13,458 nucleotides of DNA from Bacillota bacterium (GTDB lineage: Bacteria; Bacillota; Sulfobacillia; JAJZYS01; JAJYTV01). The translations under genes were made by a program, and so were the position numbers. The notes under the pieces are model-generated. The model was not told where the DNA came from. It searched no databases and saw only the letters and a list, made by a program, of their open reading frames with translations. Shown here in pieces: positions 1-6,384 of this stretch. The DNA lies in assembly GCA_021810725.1 (NCBI GenBank), contig JAJZIE010000045.1:1-13458 (forward strand), read 5' to 3'. Positions within the stretch are counted from its first letter, which is position 1; each line of letters starts with the position of its first letter.

Positions 1-486
1 GCCCCAGAAGGCGCCGAGGCCGAGAGCGCCTCCCACCGCGAGGCCAGAGGCGAGCGGCGGGAACTTCGGGTGGAACGTCATCGACACGGCGAAGACCAGG
101 CCGAAGGTGAGGAGAGCCTCGAGCGCCGCGCCGCGGACGCCGCCCCAGCCAGGAACCGGGACGGTGGCGCCCAGCGACGCCACGTGGCCCAGGATCGCCA
201 GCAGCACGATGGCGGCCACGATGGCCCCCAGGAGCTGGGCGACGATGTAGAGGATGGCGTCGCGGCCCGGGATCTTGCCGAGCGTGAACACCCCGATCGT
301 CACCGCCGGGTTGACGTGCGCGCCCGAGATCGGGCCGATCGTGTAGACGAGAACCATCAGAACGAGGAAGACGACGAACGGGACGTTCGCGGTGCTCGAA
401 CGGCTCAGGGCGTCCATCATCACGGCACCGGCGATCACCGTCGTCAGCAGGAACGTGCCGATGAACTCGGCGACATACTTCTTCAC
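1..486 (-). CDS. MIP-family channel (aquaporin/glycerol facilitator), partial
   Basis: This is a membrane channel for water or small neutral solutes. The gene starts at a GTG (486-484) and is still open at the window edge, so 162 residues are visible and the C-terminal third is missing. The start is supported by GGAGGGG seven bases upstream. Residues 4-24 form a first hydrophobic helix, a second covers about 35-51, and the first NPA box follows as ISGAHVNPAVT (N59-P60-A61). Two more hydrophobic segments lie at about 78-98 and 118-135. The second NPA box and the selectivity-filter arginine lie outside the window, so water and glycerol specificity cannot be separated. The gene follows the P-loop NTPase gene by 111 bases on the same strand, with its own promoter-like element in the gap. 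The family call is firm; the substrate is open. Confidence 0.9.
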   Translation of the reverse strand, partial: MKKYVAEFIGTFLLTTVIAGAVMMDALSRSSTANVPFVVFLVLMVLVYTIGPISGAHVNPAVTIGVFTLGKIPGRDAILYIVAQLLGAIVAAIVLLAILGHVASLGATVPVPGWGGVRGAALEALLTFGLVFAVSMTFHPKFPPLASGLAVGGALGLGAFWG

Positions 487-527
487 GTGCCTTCCCCTCC
501 GGATCTAGTGTGGACCTGCCGGCCCCG

Positions 528-547
528 ACGCTTCCCGGACGAAGCGT
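528..547 (-). other. Hairpin downstream of the P-loop NTPase gene
   Basis: A perfect 7-bp inverted repeat (ACGCTTC / GAAGCGT) with a six-base loop lies between the stop of the P-loop NTPase gene and the start of the channel gene. No run of T follows it. It may weaken read-through from the upstream genes or fold at the 5' end of the channel transcript. It overlaps the -10 side of the candidate promoter. Confidence 0.35.
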
Positions 548-573
548 ATGCGATGGGACCGCGGTCCTGGCAA
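545..573 (-). promoter_or_regulatory. Candidate promoter of the MIP channel gene with a 12-bp palindrome in the spacer
   Basis: On the minus strand, TTGCCA (573-568, five of six consensus bases) is followed after exactly 17 bases by CATACG (550-545, three of six). The spacer begins with a perfect 12-bp palindrome, GGACCGCGGTCC (567-556), directly against the -35 box. The expected transcript start lies about 50 bases before the GTG at 486. The -10 match is weak, so this is a candidate only; the palindrome could be a repressor or activator site. Confidence 0.4.
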
Positions 574-597
574 GTGCAAGCGACCCGCGCCTCCGCG

Positions 598-1173
598 TCA
601 GCTCGAAGCGCGCAGCGCCCGGAGTTCCGACAAGAGTCGACGGACGTCGCGGGTCGTCCTCGGCACCAGCCAGACCTGCCCCTTTGGCGCCGCGTCGCGG
701 GCGGCGACCAGCTTGCCTCTCGTCCTGCGCGGAAAGTCCCAGATCCAGCGCAGGAACTCGACATCGATGTGCTCCGGACAGCCTTCGCCGAGGTCGGGAC
801 GCACCCGTCCGTAGAGGCGCACGCTGCGCCAGAATGCGCGCCAGAGAGCGATACGGCGTGGCAGGTCGAGGAAGAGCACCGCGTCGGCGCGCCGCAGCCT
901 GATCTCGAGCGTCCGGCTGTAATTGCCATCCATGATCCAGCGGTCCTTCGCCACAAGTTCCCGCTGCAGCCCCTCCCACTCCGCCTCGGGACGCGCCTGC
1001 CAGCCGGGCAGCCAGTGGAGGGCGTCGAGGTGTACGAGCGGCAGGCCGAGGATGCCTGCAATTTCCCTGGCGGCCGTCGACTTGCCCGTGCCCCCGCAGC
1101 CGAGCACGGCGATGCGGTGGCTGGACGCGAGTCGCCGCGCGGCGGCTCCCGCATCGAAGCGCGAAGATCTCAT
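598..1173 (-). CDS. P-loop NTPase, FlaR-like (DNA topology modulation protein family)
   Basis: A 191-residue nucleotide-binding protein of the small kinase-like family often labelled DNA topology modulation protein FlaR. Walker A is GCGGTGKS at residues 25-32. It is followed by the family signature HLDALHWLPGW (about 47-57), a WIMDGNYS motif near residue 78 and a second strand ADAVLFLDLPR. The true substrate of the family is not established; the fold resembles adenylate and shikimate kinases, so phosphoryl transfer to a small molecule is as likely as any DNA role. The ATG (1173-1171) overlaps the TGA of the receiver-like gene as ATGA, which implies translational coupling and fixes the start. 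A longer upstream reading in this frame is only the antisense-like continuation through the neighbouring gene. Confidence 0.8.
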   Translation of the reverse strand: MRSSRFDAGAAARRLASSHRIAVLGCGGTGKSTAAREIAGILGLPLVHLDALHWLPGWQARPEAEWEGLQRELVAKDRWIMDGNYSRTLEIRLRRADAVLFLDLPRRIALWRAFWRSVRLYGRVRPDLGEGCPEHIDVEFLRWIWDFPRRTRGKLVAARDAAPKGQVWLVPRTTRDVRRLLSELRALRASS

Positions 1174-1514
1174 CGCTCCGGCTTCAAGGCAGCCAGGACG
1201 GCGCGACCGATGCGCGTCTCGAGCTGTCCCTTCGTCAGGACGGCAGCGAGACCGGCTCCTCTCGCCCAGGCGAGGGCATCGCGATCGACATGCGCGCCGA
1301 AGGCGACCACGGGCATTTTGCCCTTGGCCCACGCCGCGACACGCTGGCGCAGCTCGGGGCCAAGGCCGAGGTCCAGGACGAGCGCGGCCGGGCCGTCGAG
1401 CGACGCGAGCCTGTCGGGTCCGACGCGGGCCGACGCGAGACCCTCCCGCAGCAGCAACGCCTGCACCTTGGCCGCCAGAAAGAGATCGCTGGTCACGATG
1501 GCAATGAAGGCCAT
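1170..1514 (-). CDS. Small receiver-like (CheY-type) protein with a degenerate active site
   Basis: A single-domain protein of 114 residues. The order of strands resembles a response-regulator receiver: FIAIVTSD (3-10), ALVLDLG (44-50), MPVVAFGAHVD (67-77) and AAVLTKG (90-96). D48 sits where the phosphoacceptor would be expected and K95 near the conserved lysine. The N-terminal acidic pair is reduced to one aspartate (D10), and the usual Thr/Ser position reads as AFGAH. Phosphorylation is therefore doubtful, and a pseudo-receiver used for protein contact is a reasonable guess. AAGGTG stands five bases before the ATG. It follows lepB by 50 bases and overlaps the P-loop NTPase gene by four, so all three are probably one transcript. 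The family call comes from the pattern only. Confidence 0.6.
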   Translation of the reverse strand: MAFIAIVTSDLFLAAKVQALLLREGLASARVGPDRLASLDGPAALVLDLGLGPELRQRVAAWAKGKMPVVAFGAHVDRDALAWARGAGLAAVLTKGQLETRIGRAVLAALKPER

Positions 1515-1564
1515 GCCAGCACCTTACCACGCCCGGCGGGCCATCGCCACCAGCTCGCCGCAGC

Positions 1565-2098
1565 TCAGAGCGGGCCGAACCGGCTGAAGGGCCAATACGC
1601 CCAGAACGCGACGCCCTTCACTTCCGACAGCGCGACCGGTCCGAACATCCGGCTGTCCTCGCTGTCGTCGCGGTGGTCGCCAAGCACGAAGATGTCCCCG
1701 GCCGGCACCTTGACCGGGGCGATGGAGTCTTTGTCCTCGGTGCTCTCGCCGTGTTGGACCAGGTAGGGCTGCGGCATCTTTCTGCCGTCGACGTAGACCT
1801 GGCCGTCCACCATCGACACCGTCTGCCCTCCCGTGGCGATCACGCGCTTGATGTAGTCGCCCTGGTAGCCGGGGATCGGCGGCTGGAAGACCACGAGTTC
1901 GCCGTAGTGCAGGGGAACGTAGCGAGGCGGGAGCTTCGCGACAAGCAGGCGTTCTTGGTTCTGCACGGTGTTCTGCATCGAGACACCGTCGATGATGAAG
2001 GGCTGCAGGAAGTACGCGCGCACCAGGATGGCTGCCGCCAGGGCAACGCCGACCACCCTGAGGTTCTCGCGCAGGGATCTGCGCGCTGGCTGAAGCAT
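1565..2098 (-). CDS. lepB: Type I signal peptidase
   Basis: This membrane-bound serine protease removes signal peptides from secreted proteins. It has 177 residues, close to Bacillus SipS (184). One N-terminal helix (about residues 14-33) anchors it, with the catalytic domain outside. The nucleophile is S40 in DGVSMQNT, where the usual SMxPT proline is replaced by asparagine. The general base is K84 in GDYIKRVIATGG, and the third family box is GDHRDDSEDSRMFG (140-153). The ATG at 2098 has AAGGTGGGA about six bases upstream and gives a normal length. A TTG at 2191 in the same frame would add 31 strongly basic residues but has no ribosome binding site. It lies downstream of the thiolase on the same strand. 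Substrates encoded in this window would include the PBP4-like protein and the BMP-like protein. Confidence 0.95.
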   Translation of the reverse strand: MLQPARRSLRENLRVVGVALAAAILVRAYFLQPFIIDGVSMQNTVQNQERLLVAKLPPRYVPLHYGELVVFQPPIPGYQGDYIKRVIATGGQTVSMVDGQVYVDGRKMPQPYLVQHGESTEDKDSIAPVKVPAGDIFVLGDHRDDSEDSRMFGPVALSEVKGVAFWAYWPFSRFGPL

Positions 2099-2257
2099 GT
2101 CGAATCCCACCTTGCCGCGCGGTCGCGACAGGTGCTTCGTCTTCCCCCGCAGGGCACGCCGTTCCTGCAGCTTGCGACTGCTGCGGCGCAAGAGGGTCCG
2201 GGCGGCCCCGCTTGGGCCATACGACCCGCGCCATGGGTACCGGCCAATCGCCTCAGA

Positions 2258-3463
2258 TCAGCGGGCGTCCGCCAGGATGAGAGCGACGCCCTGCCCGACG
2301 CCGACGCAGAGTGTCGCGGCGGCGTACGCGACGGGCCGCTCGGCCAGTTCGTGCAGGATCGTCGCCGCGAGCCGCGCGCCGGACATGCCCAGGGGGTGAC
2401 CCATGGCGATGGCACCGCCGTTCGGATTGACGGTACCGGGGTCTAGGCCCAGCTCGTCGATGCATGCGACGCTCTGGGCCGCGAAGGCCTCGTTCAGCTC
2501 GACGACCCCAAGGTCTCCGATGCCGAGCCCGGCGCGACGCAAGGCCTTGCGCAGGGCCGGCACGGGGCCCATGCCCATGTAACGCGGGTCCACCCCGACT
2601 TCCGCCGCGGCCACCACGCGGGCCAACGGTCTCAGGTCGTAGCGCCGCACTGCCTCCTCCGACGCCACGAGAAGCATGGCCGCGCCGTCGTTGACACCCG
2701 AGGCGTTGCCGGCCGTCACCGTGCCGTCGGGCCTTACGATCGGCCTCAGGGCCGCGAGCGCATCCATCGTGGTCTCCGGGCGCGGATGCTCGTCCACCGC
2801 GACCTGCTCGCGCTCTCCCCGCCGGCCCCTGATCTCCACCGGCACCACCTCACGCTGAAACCGCCCACGACTCTGGGCCCGCTGCCAGCGCCGCTGGCTC
2901 TCGAGCGCGAAGGCGTCCTGCCGCTCGCGCGAGATGGCGTAGCGCTCGGCCACGTTCTCCGCGGTCTCGGCCATGGACTCGAGTGGAAACCTCTTGGCCA
3001 GGACAGGATTGGGGAAGCGCCAGCCGAGCGTCGTGTCGTAGAGCGTCTGGTCGCCGCGCGGGTACGGGCTCTCCCGCTTGCCCACGACGAAGGGCGCGCG
3101 CGACATGGACTCGACGCCGCCCGCGAGGAAGAGGTCGCCCTCGCCGGCGCGGATCGCGCGCGCGGCGGCGATCACGGCCGAGAGCCCGCTCGCGCAAAGC
3201 CTGTTCAGGGTCATGCCGGGGACACTGTCCGGCAGACCCGCCAGCAGAAGCCCCATGCGTGCCACGTTGCGATTGTCCTCGCCGGCCTGGTTCGCCGCCC
3301 CCACGAGCACGTCGTCGATCTCCCCGGTCGGAATCGCGTCATGCCGTCCGAGGAGCGCTGTGATGACCAAGGCAAGGAGGTCGTCCGGTCGGACCGATGC
3401 GAGCTTGCCGCCGTAGCGGCCGATCGGCGTGCGGATGCCATCCACGAGAAAGGCGTCGGCCAA
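2258..3463 (-). CDS. pcaF: Acetyl-CoA acyltransferase, 3-oxoadipyl-CoA thiolase type
   Basis: A 401-residue thiolase, the normal length for the family. It cleaves a 3-oxoacyl-CoA with CoA to release acetyl-CoA. Catalytic residues are C90 in NRLCASG, H356 in GHPLGMSG and C386 in LCVGVGQG, with NEAF at 324-327. Stretches such as GIRTPIGRYGG, ANQAGEDNRNVARM and GGVESMSRAPFVVGK match the PcaF branch, so 3-oxoadipyl-CoA is the best substrate guess. No other beta-ketoadipate gene is visible, and other 3-oxoacyl-CoA substrates are possible. The start is a TTG at 3463-3461 with AAGGAGG seven bases upstream; it places the conserved ADAFLVDGIRTP at residues 2-13. A start at 3565 would add 34 residues not expected in thiolases. 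Transcription probably begins from the element at 3575-3609. Confidence 0.93.
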   Translation of the reverse strand: MADAFLVDGIRTPIGRYGGKLASVRPDDLLALVITALLGRHDAIPTGEIDDVLVGAANQAGEDNRNVARMGLLLAGLPDSVPGMTLNRLCASGLSAVIAAARAIRAGEGDLFLAGGVESMSRAPFVVGKRESPYPRGDQTLYDTTLGWRFPNPVLAKRFPLESMAETAENVAERYAISRERQDAFALESQRRWQRAQSRGRFQREVVPVEIRGRRGEREQVAVDEHPRPETTMDALAALRPIVRPDGTVTAGNASGVNDGAAMLLVASEEAVRRYDLRPLARVVAAAEVGVDPRYMGMGPVPALRKALRRAGLGIGDLGVVELNEAFAAQSVACIDELGLDPGTVNPNGGAIAMGHPLGMSGARLAATILHELAERPVAYAAATLCVGVGQGVALILADAR

Positions 3464-3470
3464 CGGGATC

Positions 3471-3477
3471 CCTCCTT
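3471..3477 (-). promoter_or_regulatory. Ribosome binding site that sets the thiolase TTG start
   Basis: AAGGAGG on the minus strand is seven bases from TTG (3463-3461). It is a near-perfect match to the anti-Shine-Dalgarno sequence, and the resulting N-terminus is the canonical thiolase one. No comparable site precedes the longer in-frame start at 3565. Confidence 0.85.
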
Positions 3478-3574
3478 CCGAAGCGGGCAGCGAGCGCCGC
3501 CCCACGCCACCGCCGGGCGTTGCGCCAGGTAGGACCCTGTTCGCGCTGGCGGGCTCATCTGCCACATGAGATCG

Positions 3575-3609
3575 ATTCTACCGTGCCGGGATCCCGTCTG
3601 GGCTGTCAA
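3575..3609 (-). promoter_or_regulatory. Promoter-like element with a 23-base spacer and a centred palindrome
   Basis: On the minus strand a perfect -35 box, TTGACA (3609-3604), and a near-perfect -10 box, TAGAAT (3580-3575), are separated by 23 bases, well beyond the usual 16-18. The spacer carries a perfect 10-bp palindrome, CGGGATCCCG (3596-3587), almost exactly at its centre. Over-long spacers with a central dyad are the hallmark of promoters that MerR-family activators twist into shape, although those are normally 19-20 bases. The thiolase leader from here would be about 105 bases. Box quality is seen directly; regulation is inferred. Confidence 0.5.
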
Positions 3610-3713
3610 GGAGCAGGAGAGATAGAGGCGCCCGCCGTACGGGACAGTTGTCCGACCAGGTGCCGGCGACGAGCCGGCGTGCTCCGGCCTGGCGGCGAAA
3701 GGACGACGTAGCG

Positions 3714-5285
3714 ATGTCCACCGAACCCTTCTACGACCGCGTGCTGGACCTGACCCTGCATCTCGCCCAGACGCCATCGGTGAACGGCACCGACGGCGAG
3801 GGACAGATCCTCGAGGACACCTATGGGCTTCTCGCGCAGCATCCTCTGGCAGGCAAGCGCTTGCGCCTCTTCCGGGGCGAGGACCCGAGCGGCCGGCCGG
3901 CGTTCGTGCTCGCGCACCTCTTGGGCACGGGTCCCCGCGCGGTCTTGCAGTTCGGCCACATCGACACCGTCGGCATCGACGACTACGGTCCCCTGCGCCA
4001 TCTGGCCTTTCGGCCGCTCGAACTTACCCAGCACATCGGCGACGGCCTGCTCGGACCGGATCTCGCCCACCTCGCCCAAAGCGGAGAGTGGCTGTTCGGG
4101 CGCGGCGTACTCGACATGAAGGCCGGTGTGGCAGCCACCCTCGGGGTGCTCGAGCACTTCGCGCAGGAACCGGCCGCGGGTCACCTCCTGGTCGCGCTGA
4201 CCGCGGACGAGGAGGCGGGCTCTGCCGGCATCCGCGCCCTTGCGCGCTTTCTCGCTCCTTACCTCGAGCAGGAGGGTCTCCATCTGGCGGGCATTGTCAA
4301 CACCGACGCCACCGGACCACGGCCCGGTCTCGCCTCGCCACAGGACCGCCTCGCCTACTCCGGCAGCATCGGCAAGCTCCTGACCTGCGCCTACGTTCGT
4401 GGCGTCCCGAGCCACGTGGGCGAGCCCGAGACGGGCCTCGATCCGGATTATGTGCTCGCCGAGATCACCCGCCGCGCCGTGTACGCCGAGGGACTGCGCG
4501 ACGGCGCGGGACCTGAGCGCGCGGCCTTGCCCGTGTCGCTGCAGGCCCGCGACGACAAGGCTTCCTACGACGTGCAGACGCCGCTCTCCGCCGTCGGCTG
4601 CTACAACATCCTCTACGTGGAGCGCAGCCCGGGCGACATCCTCGCGGCCTTCAGGGCGATCGCCGAGGCGGCGGCCGCCGCGGTCCGCGAGCGGCTCGAG
4701 GTCGCCTTCGGCCAAGGTCCCGAGCTCAAGGTGTACACATTCGAGGAGCTTGTGCGATTGGCGAGGCAGCAGGGCATCTGGGACGAGCTCGCCGAAAGGC
4801 TGGGCGAAACCCTCTCCACCACATCCGGCCCCAGATGGCGCTCCCATGCGGTGCACGAGCTCGCGGGCGCGGTGCTCGGAAGAGAGCCCGCCATCGTCGT
4901 CTTCTTCGGCCACGGGCTGATTCCCAAGGTGTCCACCAGCGACGCGGGCCGGCGCGTCCTCGCGAGAACCCTTTCGAGCCACGGCCAGCAGTCCGGGAAC
5001 CGCTACCACCAGCGGCGCTTCTTCCCGCTGATCAGCGACCTCAGTTTCGTCGCCGCCTCGGAAGACTGGCAGGACGCCGCGTTCTGGGCGAACGACCCCG
5101 TCGCGGCCCTGACCGGCAGGGCTGAACCCCCTGCGCTCGTCGCCGATGCCGTCTTCATGATCGGTCCCCACGGCGAGGGGGCGCACCGGGTGGACGAGCG
5201 CCTGCACATGCCGTACAGCTTCGAGCACGTGCCGCAGCTCCTCGTCCACCTGACGAACGACCTCTGGGCGCCACCCGCAGACTGA
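3714..5285 (+). CDS. rocB: RocB-like M20-type metallohydrolase (arginine utilization protein family)
   Basis: A 523-residue cytoplasmic zinc-peptidase-type enzyme, slightly shorter than B. subtilis RocB (566). The metal-site pattern of the M20 family is intact: H82 and catalytic D84 in GHIDTV, bridging D134 in GVLDMKAG, E166-E167 in ADEEAGSAG, D198 in NTDAT and the C-terminal H491 in GAHRVDERL. RocB proteins are linked to arginine and ornithine breakdown, but their exact reaction is not settled; release of an amino acid from an amide or short peptide is the family expectation. ATG 3714 has AAAGGA ten bases upstream. A TTG at 3648 would add 22 residues without a ribosome binding site. A P1-type aminopeptidase gene follows after 19 bases, so the two are probably co-transcribed. 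Confidence 0.88.
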   Translation: MSTEPFYDRVLDLTLHLAQTPSVNGTDGEGQILEDTYGLLAQHPLAGKRLRLFRGEDPSGRPAFVLAHLLGTGPRAVLQFGHIDTVGIDDYGPLRHLAFRPLELTQHIGDGLLGPDLAHLAQSGEWLFGRGVLDMKAGVAATLGVLEHFAQEPAAGHLLVALTADEEAGSAGIRALARFLAPYLEQEGLHLAGIVNTDATGPRPGLASPQDRLAYSGSIGKLLTCAYVRGVPSHVGEPETGLDPDYVLAEITRRAVYAEGLRDGAGPERAALPVSLQARDDKASYDVQTPLSAVGCYNILYVERSPGDILAAFRAIAEAAAAAVRERLEVAFGQGPELKVYTFEELVRLARQQGIWDELAERLGETLSTTSGPRWRSHAVHELAGAVLGREPAIVVFFGHGLIPKVSTSDAGRRVLARTLSSHGQQSGNRYHQRRFFPLISDLSFVAASEDWQDAAFWANDPVAALTGRAEPPALVADAVFMIGPHGEGAHRVDERLHMPYSFEHVPQLLVHLTNDLWAPPAD

Positions 5286-5304
5286 CCCGGCGAGGAGGAA
5301 TGGC

Positions 5305-6384
5305 GTGACATCGCCGAGGAGCCTCGGCCCGACGCCGTGGCAGCTCGAGCCCGGCAGCCTGAACACGATCTGCGACGTACCAGGTGTCCTGGTCGGCCAC
5401 AGGACGATCCGCGAGGACACCCCCGCCGTCGTCCGCACCGGCGTGACGGTCATCCTGCCGCCCGCCGACCTGCCGCTCGAGCGTCTGCCGGCGGCCGGCG
5501 TCGTCTTCAACGGCACGGGCGAGATGACCGGCCTCCACCAGGTGAACGAGTGGGGTCAGCTGGAGACACCGATCGCGCTCACGGGCACCGCCGCGCTGCC
5601 GCTCGTCCTGCAGGGTCTGGCCGAGCACATGTTCGAGCGCTGCGCGGCGCTTGGACGCACCATGGCGCCATGCCTGCCGATCGTCGCCGAGTGCAACGAC
5701 ATGTGGCTCTCCGACGCGCGCGAAAGCCCCGTACGTCCCCATCACGTGCGAGAGGCGATCGTCGCGGCGCGTGGCGACCAGAGGGAATGGGGCTCGGTCG
5801 GGGCCGGCACCGGCATGTTCTCGTTCGGCTTCCGTGGCGGCATCGGCAGCGCCTCGCGCCGCATCGCCATCGGCGACGAGACGTTCCACCTGGGGACCGT
5901 CTGCCTCGTCAACTTCGGCCAGGGCGGTGATCTCATCGTCCTCGGCCGGCCGATGGGCCACCTGCCCGGGGAGGTGGTGCGCCGCCCGCAGGCGCCACCG
6001 CCGCCCGACGGCTCCCTGATCGCGGTGCTCGCCACCGACGCGCCGCTCGACCACCTGCAGCTGCGCCGCGTGGCCGCGCGGGCATCGCTCGGCATGGCGC
6101 GCGTGGGCAGCTACGGCAGGCATGGCAGCGGCGACATCTTCATCGCCTTCTCCACCGTCGGCCAGCGGGACGAGCCCGATCGGCCCTTCACCTTGCGGCG
6201 GTCGCTGCGCGCGGATCTGCTGACGGATTTCTTCCGCGCCGCCGTCGAGACGACGGAAGAGGGCATCCTGCACGCGCTCTTTGCGGCCAGCGACGAGACG
6301 GGCTTCCTGGGGCGGCATGTGGCCGCCGTGCCCGAGGCGGAGGTGCGGGCCCGCCTGGGTGGGCGGGCGAGCGGCAGCTTCTAG
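5305..6384 (+). CDS. P1 family (DmpA/BapA-type) self-processing aminopeptidase
   Basis: A 359-residue Ntn-fold hydrolase. Family members cut themselves between a glycine and a serine; the freed serine then removes N-terminal residues, often D-amino acids or beta-amino acids, from short peptides. The likely cut here is G236-S237 in PDGSLIAVLATDAPL, giving chains of about 236 and 123 residues. N203 in LVNFGQGG fits the conserved asparagine, and GSVGAGTGM (163-171) with FGFRGGIGSASR (174-185) is the family glycine-rich region. No signal peptide is seen, so it is probably cytoplasmic. The GTG start has GAGGAGGAA just upstream. It follows the rocB-like gene by 19 bases and ends in a CTAG shared with the convergent flavoprotein gene. 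Whether it prefers L-, D- or beta-residues cannot be told from sequence. Confidence 0.9.
   Translation: MTSPRSLGPTPWQLEPGSLNTICDVPGVLVGHRTIREDTPAVVRTGVTVILPPADLPLERLPAAGVVFNGTGEMTGLHQVNEWGQLETPIALTGTAALPLVLQGLAEHMFERCAALGRTMAPCLPIVAECNDMWLSDARESPVRPHHVREAIVAARGDQREWGSVGAGTGMFSFGFRGGIGSASRRIAIGDETFHLGTVCLVNFGQGGDLIVLGRPMGHLPGEVVRRPQAPPPPDGSLIAVLATDAPLDHLQLRRVAARASLGMARVGSYGRHGSGDIFIAFSTVGQRDEPDRPFTLRRSLRADLLTDFFRAAVETTEEGILHALFAASDETGFLGRHVAAVPEAEVRARLGGRASGSF

Larger units (their letters stand above)
3464..3713. other. Divergent intergenic region between the thiolase and rocB-like genes
   Basis: This 250-base gap holds the thiolase ribosome binding site, the minus-strand promoter-like element and, nearer the plus-strand gene, two dyads. 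One is GGACA-GT-TGTCC (3642-3653). The other is a GCCGGC / GCCGGC hairpin with a five-base loop (3662-3678), about 20 bases before the AAAGGA that precedes the rocB-like start. No convincing plus-strand -35/-10 pair was found. Both divergent genes could respond to one regulator binding here. Confidence 0.5.

Noticed and set aside
70..1587. A 505-codon plus-strand open frame across the first genes
   Set aside because: It runs antisense to the channel, NTPase and receiver-like genes, all of which have recognisable motifs and ribosome binding sites; its own translation is low-complexity Arg/Ala/Asp-rich.
2099..2191. A longer signal peptidase starting at TTG 2191
   Set aside because: No ribosome binding site precedes it, and the added 31 basic residues exceed the usual family length; kept only as an alternative.
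3606..5516. A 636-codon open frame on the minus strand opposite the rocB-like gene
   Set aside because: High GC removes stops from antisense frames. Its translation has no family match and is antisense to a clear M20-type gene with intact metal ligands.
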